Shown here one piece after another: positions 1 to 4,710 of a stretch of 7,471 nt of DNA. This DNA comes from JBCBTD01 sp039818825. GTDB taxonomy: Bacteria; Pseudomonadota; Alphaproteobacteria; Geminicoccales; Geminicoccaceae. The stretch lies in contig JBCBTD010000112.1 of assembly GCA_039818825.1 (NCBI GenBank), positions 1 to 7,471 on the forward strand, read 5' to 3'. The position numbers were made by a program, and so were the translations under genes. Position 1 is the first letter of the stretch. Every line of letters begins with the position of its first letter. The notes beneath the pieces were generated by a model. That model made no database searches. It was not told the DNA's origin and saw only the letters and a list, made by a program, of their open reading frames with translations.

Positions 1-123
1 CCGCGACGCCTCGGTGAGGCGGCGATCCAGATACGAGGCAACCTGGCGCAGCCGATGCTCCTGCCCGGTGTCGCAATTCAGCGTGTGGCTCCGCCCTTGA
101 ATGCGGACCTCGACCGTGGGCAT
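1..123 (-). CDS. zapA: Cell division protein ZapA, N-terminal part (cut by window edge)
   Basis: The first 41 residues are visible, beginning MPTVEVRIQGRSHTLNC and continuing through a HRLRQVASYLDRRL segment. This is the ZapA pattern: a short beta hairpin with V-x-I-x-G-x-x-x-x-L-x-C, then the start of a helix. In the family the helix leads into a long coiled coil that makes a tetramer and bundles FtsZ filaments at the cytoplasmic division ring. The coiled-coil half lies beyond the left edge. The ATG at 123 follows the stop of the upstream coiled-coil gene by 7 bp, and a purine-rich stretch overlapping the end of that gene (135-140, GGAAGG on the minus strand) can serve as its ribosome site, so the two are probably co-transcribed and translationally coupled. 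In many alphaproteobacteria the 6S RNA gene follows zapA; that region is not in this window. Confidence 0.88.
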   Translation of the reverse strand, partial: MPTVEVRIQGRSHTLNCDTGQEHRLRQVASYLDRRLTEASR

Positions 124-130
124 GCGGGGC

Positions 131-394
131 TCAACCTTCCAAGAGCATGTCGATTTGGGTGATGGCGTCGTCCAGCCGGTTGGCGGCATCGCGCGAGACC
201 GTCTTGAGTGCGGCGTTCTCCTGGCGGACGTCGCTCAACGCCAGTTCCAGCTTCTCGCATTCGGCTTTGAGCTCGCCGCTCTCCCGGCCGCCGCCCGCGC
301 GGGTGGTGACGGCGGCGAACGCCGTTTCGAACCGGGCCAGGGCATCCTCGAGCCGCCGCTCGGCAGTGTCCAGGCGATCGTCGCGTTCCTGCAT
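131..394 (-). CDS. Small coiled-coil protein, DUF4164-like, upstream of zapA
   Basis: This 87-residue protein is almost entirely predicted helix with heptad-like spacing of Leu, Ala and Val (residues about 3-30 and 40-87), broken by a short glycine/arginine-rich stretch near residues 33-38. It ends RLDDAITQIDMLLEG, which resembles the C-terminus of the DUF4164 family that sits next to ZapA in alphaproteobacteria. I chose the ATG at 394 because an open frame continues further upstream (to 553) but that extension is proline- and alanine-rich, is not helical, and covers a likely promoter. A GAG-containing purine stretch lies just upstream of the ATG. It is cytoplasmic with no signal peptide. Function is unknown; the constant linkage to ZapA suggests a division-related role, which is inference. 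The family name is from recognition of the ending and context, not from a search. Confidence 0.72.
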   Translation of the reverse strand: MQERDDRLDTAERRLEDALARFETAFAAVTTRAGGGRESGELKAECEKLELALSDVRQENAALKTVSRDAANRLDDAITQIDMLLEG

Positions 395-417
395 GGCCTC
401 ACGCTCCGCTGTACTGG

Positions 418-447
418 TTCCTAACCCCGACCCGAAAGGGGCGTCAA
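418..447 (-). promoter_or_regulatory. Possible sigma-70-type promoter for the coiled-coil/zapA operon
   Basis: Read on the minus strand there is TTGACG (442-447), an 18-bp spacer, and TAGGAA (418-423). The -35 element matches the consensus at five of six positions; the -10 element is weak. Transcription would begin about 20 nt before the ATG at 394. Based only on motif resemblance. Confidence 0.28.
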
Positions 448-567
448 CCGGACGACCGCCCGCAGGCGTCGAGACCGGCGTACCAACTGCAACCTTTTGC
501 GCCGGCGTCGGACGCGGTAGGTGAGGTGCCGCACGGTAGGCCGGCACGGGCACGAGGCCGTAGACAC

Positions 568-600
568 GCGCCTTCAGGGCGCAAGCATGGGAGACGAGCG
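568..600 (+). promoter_or_regulatory. gap leader: small hairpin and Shine-Dalgarno deciding the GTG start
   Basis: GGGAG at 589-593 lies 7 nt ahead of the GTG at 601, fixing that codon as the gap start. Just upstream, GCGCC (568-572) and GGCGC (578-582) form a 5-bp stem with a 5-nt loop. The ATG at 587 is out of frame with gap and would run on only as a short unsupported ORF. No convincing -10/-35 pair for gap was found in 395-600; the rest of that intergenic stretch holds nothing else I can name. Confidence 0.5.
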
Positions 601-1623
601 GTGGCAGTACGGGTCGCGATCAACGGGTTTGGACGTATCGGACGCAACGTTCTGCGGGCGGTTGCAGAAAGCGGACGCACCGACATCGAGGTGGTCGCCG
701 TCAACGATCTGGCGCCGCCGAAGACCAATGCGCATCTTTTCCGCTACGACAGCGTGCACGGCAGGTTTCCTGGCGAGGCGGTGCTCGACGGTGATGTGCT
801 GAACATCAAGAGCGCCCACGGTGCCGCTTTGGCGCCGATCAAGGTGATCGCCGAGCGCGACATGGCGAAGCTGCCTTGGGGGCAGCACGGCGTCGACGTG
901 GTGATGGAGTGCACCGGCATCTTCACCAAGCGCGACAAGGCTGCCGGCCACATCGAGGCCGGGGCGAAGAAGGTGCTGGTGTCGGCGCCGGCCGAGGGCG
1001 CCGACTACACCGTCGTTTACGGTGTGAACCACGCCGGCCTCACCGCCGACCACGTCGTCGTTTCCAACGCGTCGTGCACCACCAACTGCCTGGCGCCGGT
1101 CGCCAAGGTCCTCAACGACCTGGTTGGTATCCGCCACGGGCACATGACGACGATCCACAGCTACACCAACGACCAGCACGTGCTCGACGTGTTCCATAGC
1201 GACTTGCGCCGCGCGCGGGCCGCCGCTTTGTCGATGATCCCGACCTCGACGGGTGCAGCCAAGGCCGTTGGTCTCGTCCTTCCCGAGCTTGCCGGTAAGC
1301 TCGACGGTGTGGCGATCCGCGTGCCGACGCCGAACGTGTCGCTGGTCGACCTCACCTTCATCCCGGGCCGCTCGACGACGACCGAAGAGGTCGCCGGCGC
1401 GCTGCGTGCGGCGGCGGCGGGACCGCTCGCCGGTGTCATGGACGTCGCCGACGAGCCGCTGGTCTCGATCGACTACAACCACGCGCCCGCGAGCTCCACG
1501 GTCGATCTGACGTCGATCAAGGTCATCGGCGGCGAGCTGGTCCGGGTGGCCAGCTGGTACGACAACGAGTGGGGCTTCTCCTGCCGGATGAACGACACCG
1601 CGGTCCTGCTTGCCGGTCTCTGA
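601..1623 (+). CDS. gap: Type I glyceraldehyde-3-phosphate dehydrogenase
   Basis: This 340-residue cytoplasmic enzyme oxidises and phosphorylates glyceraldehyde-3-phosphate to 1,3-bisphosphoglycerate with NAD(P)+. The N-terminal Rossmann fold opens with VAINGFGRIGRN (residues 5-16). The end of the second strand reads VNDL with Asp36, the residue that normally favours NAD+ over NADP+. The active-site signature ASCTTNC gives the catalytic Cys159, and the base is His186 in HSYTNDQ. The S-loop and substrate loops (IPTSTGAAKAVG, RVPTPNVS) and the C-terminal WYDNEWGFSCRM are all intact. Length is normal for the family (about 335). The start is GTG at 601, with GGGAG 7 nt upstream; an ATG 75 bp earlier in frame gives an arginine-rich extension unlike any Gap. 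The usual alphaproteobacterial partners tkt (upstream) and pgk (downstream) are not next to it here. The gene is divergent from the coiled-coil/zapA pair. Confidence 0.96.
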   Translation: MAVRVAINGFGRIGRNVLRAVAESGRTDIEVVAVNDLAPPKTNAHLFRYDSVHGRFPGEAVLDGDVLNIKSAHGAALAPIKVIAERDMAKLPWGQHGVDVVMECTGIFTKRDKAAGHIEAGAKKVLVSAPAEGADYTVVYGVNHAGLTADHVVVSNASCTTNCLAPVAKVLNDLVGIRHGHMTTIHSYTNDQHVLDVFHSDLRRARAAALSMIPTSTGAAKAVGLVLPELAGKLDGVAIRVPTPNVSLVDLTFIPGRSTTTEEVAGALRAAAAGPLAGVMDVADEPLVSIDYNHAPASSTVDLTSIKVIGGELVRVASWYDNEWGFSCRMNDTAVLLAGL

Positions 1624-1642
1624 TCGCGGCCGCTTGATCCAT

Positions 1643-1683
1643 CCCCTCGGCGCCCAAGTTCGTCAGAACGGGGCGCCGAGGGG
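1643..1683 (+). promoter_or_regulatory. Strong stem-loop after gap that buries the next gene's ribosome site
   Basis: CCCCTCGGCGCCC (1643-1655) pairs perfectly with GGGCGCCGAGGGG (1671-1683), a 13-bp stem. The 15-nt loop contains a further GTTC/GAAC pairing (1658-1661 with 1666-1669). No T-run follows, so it is not a textbook intrinsic terminator. The last bases of the 3' arm, GAGGGG (1678-1683), are the only good Shine-Dalgarno sequence for the ATG at 1690 (6-nt spacing). The hairpin could attenuate transcription after gap, protect the gap mRNA 3' end, or mask translation of the small membrane protein; which one is inference. Confidence 0.7.
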
Positions 1684-1689
1684 AAACGG

Positions 1690-1950
1690 ATGAGCCAACG
1701 ACACCCACCTGACATGCGCTTGGTCAGCTTCGTCGTCGAGCATGCGAGCATCGGCGTCATGGTGGCGCTGGCGCTGGTCTACGCGATCGTCAAGTTCGAC
1801 GCTTTCGGCATCGGCACGCTGACCGAGCGGGCCGCCGATGGCTGGCTCGCATTACTGCTGTTGTTCGTGGGGCTGGCCGTGACACTCGGCAGCGTCGCCG
1901 TCGGCACCGCCGTGTTCATGCTGCCGAAGGACGAGGACCGCTGGCGCTGA
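1690..1950 (+). CDS. Small two-helix inner-membrane protein, function unknown
   Basis: This 86-residue protein has two hydrophobic segments (about residues 14-36 and 52-77) separated by a short polar loop (KFDAFGIGTLTERAADGW), and a charged C-terminal tail (KDEDRWR). That is the shape of a hairpin-like inner-membrane protein. I do not recognise the family. GAGGGG at 1678-1683 supports the ATG at 1690; a second in-frame ATG at 1714 (MRLVSF) lacks a good ribosome site, although the protein body would start just as naturally there. It is on the same strand as gap, 66 bp downstream, separated by the 13-bp hairpin, so it may be read from gap transcripts that pass the hairpin. Its stop codon is 3 bp from the stop of the convergent cell wall hydrolase gene. 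Third-position G/C bias is consistent with real coding. Confidence 0.7.
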   Translation: MSQRHPPDMRLVSFVVEHASIGVMVALALVYAIVKFDAFGIGTLTERAADGWLALLLLFVGLAVTLGSVAVGTAVFMLPKDEDRWR

Positions 1951-1958
1951 GACTCAGC
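1946..1958. repeat. 13-bp palindrome holding two convergent stop codons
   Basis: GCTGAGACTCAGC is perfectly self-complementary around the base at 1952. The TGA of the small membrane gene (1948-1950) and the TGA of the cell wall hydrolase (1954-1956, minus strand) are its two halves. A hairpin here is too tight to be a good terminator, and no T-run flanks it. Confidence 0.6.
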
Positions 1959-2451
1959 CCGAGTGGGTGTTGGCGGTCACGCGGCCCGGGTAGCGGTAGT
2001 AGATGTGGTCTTCGATACGAACGAGCTTGCGCAGCCGCTTCGACCACGCCGGATTGACGTAGCGCGTGTGGTAGTGCGTGGCACCGCCGGTCGGATCGGC
2101 GGTGCTGCCGGAGACGACGTCCACCGACAGACTGACCAACTCCTTCCACACCCGCCGGTCGGCCGGGTTGGCGAAGCGCACCGCATCCGAACGACCGTCG
2201 TGGGTCCACGAGAACTGCTTCGGTTGCCAAATGACGTCGCAAACCGCGTCCGGGTAGCGCCGGTCGGCGACCCGATTCAGCACCACGTGCGCGACTGCTA
2301 GCTGGTCCTGCTCGGAACTGCCGCGCGCCTCGAACCACATGTTCTGGGCGAGACACGTCACCGTCTCGAGCTTCTGGGGGGGCACCGCCGTGGTCGACAC
2401 CTGTGCGGCGACGACCACCTGCAGGAGCCGCATGGCGAGATCGCCGATCAT
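1954..2451 (-). CDS. SleB/CwlJ-type cell wall hydrolase (Hydrolase_2 family)
   Basis: This 165-residue protein matches the Hydrolase_2 fold from about residue 31 to the end. Recognisable segments are the WFEARG motif with Glu41 as the probable catalytic acid, AVAHVVLNRV, RRYPDAVCDVIWQPKQFSW, and the C-terminal GATHYHTRYVNPAW. Family members cleave the glycan strand of peptidoglycan; in spore formers they degrade cortex, while in alphaproteobacteria they are usually general wall-remodelling enzymes. The N-terminus has a weakly hydrophobic run (MRLLQVVVAAQ, residues 7-17) that could be a poor signal peptide or anchor, so export is likely but not certain. The ATG at 2451 is preferred over the one at 2433 because GGGAGAAG lies a few bases upstream of it. 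The frame ends 3 bp from the convergent small membrane gene. The gene is intact and of ordinary length for single-domain members. Confidence 0.86.
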   Translation of the reverse strand: MIGDLAMRLLQVVVAAQVSTTAVPPQKLETVTCLAQNMWFEARGSSEQDQLAVAHVVLNRVADRRYPDAVCDVIWQPKQFSWTHDGRSDAVRFANPADRRVWKELVSLSVDVVSGSTADPTGGATHYHTRYVNPAWSKRLRKLVRIEDHIYYRYPGRVTANTHSG

Positions 2452-2465
2452 TCAAGTCTTCTCCC

Positions 2466-2479
2466 AGTCCTCCAGGACT
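2466..2479 (-). promoter_or_regulatory. Dyad in the leader of the cell wall hydrolase gene
   Basis: AGTCCT and AGGACT flank two bases. In the minus-strand mRNA the centre reads as a GGAGG-like sequence, so a hairpin would mask this upstream Shine-Dalgarno-like site and leave the nearer GGGAG free. A 19-codon ORF (2511 to 2452, MLAIGASVKAEVLEDWEKT) crosses the dyad and its TGA stop abuts the ATG at 2451; it might be a coupled leader peptide, but there is little evidence for it. Confidence 0.3.
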
Positions 2480-2575
2480 TCCGCTTTCACGGACGCCCCG
2501 ATCGCCAGCATATTCCGCAAAAACGCCTAAACTTTGAGCGAAACACGCCAAACGTGCTCTGGCAACGCCGACCTC

Positions 2576-2595
2576 CTTGAAGGTAAAGCTTCAAG
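2576..2595. repeat. Inverted repeat in an AT-richer intergenic stretch
   Basis: CTTGAAG (2576-2582) and CTTCAAG (2589-2595) are perfect 7-bp arms around a 6-nt spacer. This is the least GC-rich part of the window (about 2510-2605). It could be an operator or mRNA hairpin upstream of the hydrolase gene; no T-run supports a terminator on either strand. The 197-bp gap between 2452 and 2648 holds no other convincing gene. Confidence 0.4.
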
Positions 2596-2607
2596 AAAAT
2601 CTGCCAA

Positions 2608-2658
2608 CCGCCTGAAGTCGAAAGGTGCGCTCCGCCGCTTCCTGGACTTCAGAGGCGG
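2608..2658 (-). terminator. Possible terminator hairpin overlapping the coiled-coil gene's stop
   Basis: CTGAAGTC (2612-2619) pairs with GACTTCAG (2645-2652), extended by 4 bp across a 2-nt bulge (2608-2611 with 2655-2658), with a 25-nt loop. It spans the stop codon of the coiled-coil gene (2649-2651). On the minus strand a T-rich stretch (ATTTTCTT) follows about 10 nt beyond the stem. That is plausible but too distant for a classical intrinsic terminator. Confidence 0.35.
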
Positions 2659-3026
2659 GCGGTCGACCGCCGCCACGGGATGATCTTCGCTGATCTTCCC
2701 GGTTCGGCATCTTCCGCCGTCGGCCGAGTCGCGCCCTGCGCTGCAGCGACCAGCCGCCGGTACCGCGCCGCTGCCCGGTCGACCTCACGCAGGTCTGCGG
2801 TCAGCATCGCCTCGACGGCCTTGCCGTGCGCGCGGGTTCGTCGTTGGCCCGACCGCCACCTGGTCATGGCCGTCCGCCAAGCCTGCGCGGTGGCGCGCCG
2901 CTCGGTTTCGACCGCGTCCAGGGCGTCGGCGTCGCAGCGGCGCAGCAGTGCGACCTCGTCGGTCAGCGCCGCCTTCGCCTCGGCGATCCGTTGCAGCAGT
3001 TCGGCGCGGGTTCGCTCGCTCGTCAC
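2649..3026 (-). CDS. Coiled-coil protein of unknown function
   Basis: This 125-residue cytoplasmic protein is dominated by charged helix. Residues about 1-60 and 70-100 show heptad-like Leu/Ala/Val spacing rich in Arg, Glu and Ala, and a strongly basic link (TRWRSGQRRTRAHGK, about residues 55-70) lies between them. The C-terminal 25 residues are polar and basic, ending KIIPWRRSTARL. No signal peptide or membrane segment is visible and I do not recognise a family. The start is GTG at 3026, preceded by GAGCGG; an in-frame TGA about 24 bases upstream limits any longer version. Codon use (G or C in most third positions) favours this frame over the longer plus-strand frame opposite, whose product is an implausible Ser/Arg/Ala-rich mixture. 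A terminator-like hairpin overlaps its stop. The shape suggests a scaffolding or nucleic-acid-associated role, which is inference. Confidence 0.65.
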   Translation of the reverse strand: MTSERTRAELLQRIAEAKAALTDEVALLRRCDADALDAVETERRATAQAWRTAMTRWRSGQRRTRAHGKAVEAMLTADLREVDRAAARYRRLVAAAQGATRPTAEDAEPGRSAKIIPWRRSTARL

Positions 3027-3128
3027 GACCGCTCGTTCCCGTCGTCGTCATCCCAGACGCCACGTGCTAGGGAAATCTGCCCGACTTTGCAACATCGGGC
3101 GGGTCTGGTCTTCGGCCGTCCGCCCGCT

Positions 3129-3179
3129 CCGGCGCCGGCGTGACGGCCTCGACGACCGGACATGGAGCGCCGGCGCCGG
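3129..3179 (+). repeat. 12-bp perfect GC-rich inverted repeat
   Basis: CCGGCGCCGGCG (3129-3140) and CGCCGGCGCCGG (3168-3179) are exact reverse complements separated by 27 nt. Each arm is itself nearly self-complementary, so either a long stem or two small hairpins could form. It sits 15 nt ahead of the AGGAGA site and tiny ORF at 3205. No T-run follows on either strand. Confidence 0.55.
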
Positions 3180-3317
3180 GCCGGCGAAACCTTCAGGAGA
3201 CGTCATGACGATGGCCGCTCCGAGCGCCACATCGACCTGGGCAGAACCGTGCTAGGACCTGGATTCTATGGCGTTTCGGCAGCCCACGCCAATGCCGCGC
3301 GTCATCTTTGGGTGACC

Positions 3318-3434
3318 ATGGTCCAGCACAGCTGGGTGACGAGCGTGGTCATGGTTGCGCTGGTGTTGGCAGCGACGAAACCATTCTCGACCCGTGGCCA
3401 TGGAGCCACAGGGCCGACCGACGACGGGAAGTGA
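3318..3434 (+). CDS. Possible micro-protein with one membrane helix
   Basis: This 38-residue frame reads MVQHSWVTSVVMVALVLAA followed by a polar tail ending in TDDGK. The first half could be a single transmembrane helix. The frame is open upstream to a GTG at 3249, giving 62 residues, with reasonable codon use; neither start has a strong Shine-Dalgarno sequence (GGGTGA lies too close to the ATG). Its stop is 18 bp from the stop of the convergent aminotransferase gene. Could equally be a chance ORF. Confidence 0.22.
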   Translation: MVQHSWVTSVVMVALVLAATKPFSTRGHGATGPTDDGK

Positions 3435-3452
3435 AGGGTTGCGTGTCGGGCG

Positions 3453-4589
3453 TCAGCTCAGCGCCAGACGCACCGCGTCGACGATCCGATCCTGTGTCGG
3501 CTCGTCCAGGTAGGGGTGCATCGGCAGACTGAGGACTCGTTTGGCCAGGTCTTCCGCGACGGGCAAGCCGTTACCGGCGACCGGGAAGTGGGCGTAGGCG
3601 GTCTGTTGGTGCATGGCGCGTCCGTAGTAGACCGCGGTCGGGATGCCTTGTTGGCGCAACCACTCCTGGACCGTGTCGCGGTCGGTCCCAGGCGCCAGGG
3701 TGAGGGTGTATTGGGCCCAAACGGAGCGGAGACCGGGACCGACCGTCGGGACGGTTGCAACGTCCGCCAGGCTCTCGGCGTAGCGTTCGGCAACGCGGTC
3801 GCGGGCGTCGATCTCGTCGTCGAAGATCTTGAGCTTCTCCAGGACCACCGCGCACTGGATGGTGTCCATCCGGCCGTTCATGCCGATGCGGACGTTGTCG
3901 TACTTGTCGCGGCCCTGGCCGTGGACCCGCAGCGACAGCAGCACCTCGCGCAGTTCGTCGTCGTCGAAGAACACGGCGCCGCCATCGCCATAGCAGCCAA
4001 GCGGCTTCGCCGGGAAGAAGCTGGTCGCGGTGAAGTCGCCGAAGGTGCCTAGGCGGCGCCCGTCCAGCGTCGCGCCGAAGCCCTGTGCAGCATCGTCCAG
4101 CAGCCAAAGCCCATGGTCTTCGGCCAAGCGCTGTAGCGCTGCATGGTCAGCGGGCTGGCCGAAGAGGTCGACGGCGATGATGCCCCGCGGGGTCAGGCCG
4201 GCGTCGTGGGCCGACCGCAGCGCCTGCTCGACGCTCGCCGGATCGACGTTGAAGCTCCGCTCGTCGATGTCGGCAAAGACCGGAGTCGCGCCGAGCCAGG
4301 CGACGACCTCGGCAGTGGCCGCAAAGGTGAAGGTCGGACAGACGACGGCGTCGCCCGTGCGCAGGCCCTTGGCCATCAGCAGCAACCCCAATGCATCGGT
4401 GCCGCTGGCGCAGGTCAGGCAGTGCTTGGCCCCGCAATAGGTGGCAAGAGCGTCCTCCAGCGCCCCCACCTCGGGGCCAAGGATGTACCGGCCGCCACGG
4501 ACCACCTCGACGATCGCCGTTTCGACGGCTTCGGCGATGCGGGCGCGCTGGCTCTGCAGATCGATGAAGGGAACGGGTGCAACGTCCAT
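3453..4589 (-). CDS. DegT/DnrJ/EryC1 family sugar aminotransferase, WbpE-like
   Basis: This 378-residue PLP enzyme transfers an amino group, usually from glutamate, to a keto group on a nucleotide-linked sugar. The N-terminus VPFIDLQSQ and the segment GRYILGPEVGALEDAL are typical. The cofactor is held by the SGTDAL loop and the Asp of LLDDAAQGFGA. The Schiff-base lysine is Lys195 in SFFPAKPLGCYGDGGA. Later motifs include RVHGQ, GMNGRMDTIQCAVV and the C-terminal LSLPMHPYL. The pattern most resembles WbpE/WlbC-type enzymes that aminate UDP-2-acetamido-2-deoxy-3-oxo-glucuronate on the way to diaminouronic acids of O-antigen, but substrate cannot be fixed from sequence alone. The ATG at 4589 gives the family's usual length; a 19-codon extension from a TTG at 4646 is possible but unlike relatives. 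It stands alone, with no nucleotide-sugar dehydrogenase, acetyltransferase or glycosyltransferase beside it in this window, and is divergent from the hydrolase gene. Confidence 0.93.
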   Translation of the reverse strand: MDVAPVPFIDLQSQRARIAEAVETAIVEVVRGGRYILGPEVGALEDALATYCGAKHCLTCASGTDALGLLLMAKGLRTGDAVVCPTFTFAATAEVVAWLGATPVFADIDERSFNVDPASVEQALRSAHDAGLTPRGIIAVDLFGQPADHAALQRLAEDHGLWLLDDAAQGFGATLDGRRLGTFGDFTATSFFPAKPLGCYGDGGAVFFDDDELREVLLSLRVHGQGRDKYDNVRIGMNGRMDTIQCAVVLEKLKIFDDEIDARDRVAERYAESLADVATVPTVGPGLRSVWAQYTLTLAPGTDRDTVQEWLRQQGIPTAVYYGRAMHQQTAYAHFPVAGNGLPVAEDLAKRVLSLPMHPYLDEPTQDRIVDAVRLALS

Positions 4590-4603
4590 GGGGGCTTTCT
4601 CGG

Positions 4604-4632
4604 GCAGGGTCGCGACGTTGGTCGGACCCTGC
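4604..4632 (-). promoter_or_regulatory. Inverted repeat in the aminotransferase leader
   Basis: GCAGGGTC (4604-4611) and GACCCTGC (4625-4632) are perfect 8-bp arms, with a further CGAC/GTCG pairing inside the 13-nt loop. It lies 14 bp upstream of the ATG at 4589 in the 121-bp divergent region between the aminotransferase and hydrolase genes. It could be an operator or an mRNA hairpin next to the ribosome site. No clear promoter pair was seen for either gene. Confidence 0.42.
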
Positions 4633-4710
4633 ACCGGCCACGTCAATCATGACGATCGGCCAAGGCCGGCGCCTCTTTACGGCCGCTGGCAAGTCGGGTT
4701 CCATCGGCCG

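Larger units (their letters stand above)
3027..3452. other. Gene-poor stretch with dyads and tiny ORFs
   Basis: No convincing full-length gene lies here. It contains a 6-bp inverted repeat GCCCGA/TCGGGC (3079-3084 with 3095-3100) in the region that should hold the promoter of the leftward coiled-coil gene, a long GC-rich inverted repeat (3129-3179), and an AGGAGA ribosome-like site (3195-3200) 4 nt ahead of an ATG at 3205. That ATG opens only a 16-codon ORF (MTMAAPSATSTWAEPC). A hydrophobic micro-ORF follows at 3318-3434. The stretch may be the 5' region and promoter zone of the leftward gene plus a small peptide or RNA unit read rightwards, or a decayed gene. Confidence 0.5.

Noticed and set aside
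526..600. 25-codon N-terminal extension of gap from an ATG
   Set aside because: The extension is arginine-rich and unlike Gap; GGGAG sits correctly ahead of the GTG at 601, which gives the normal N-terminus.
395..600. 6S RNA or another structured RNA between the zapA operon and gap
   Set aside because: 6S RNA usually lies downstream of zapA, outside this window, and I saw no long bulged stem here beyond a 5-bp hairpin.
574..1482. 302-codon minus-strand frame opposite gap
   Set aside because: Pure antisense of a clearly conserved enzyme, with an implausible Arg/His/Asp/Val composition.
1643..1683. Textbook intrinsic terminator of gap
   Set aside because: The stem is strong but is followed by AAACGG rather than a T-run, and its arm contains the next gene's ribosome site, so I recorded it as a regulatory stem-loop instead.
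2680..3255. 191-codon plus-strand frame over the coiled-coil gene
   Set aside because: Low-complexity Ser/Arg/Ala product; the minus-strand frame has the better codon pattern and a credible helical protein.
4590..4646. TTG-initiated longer form of the aminotransferase
   Set aside because: It adds 19 residues not expected in the family; the ATG at 4589 gives the usual beginning close to VPFIDL.
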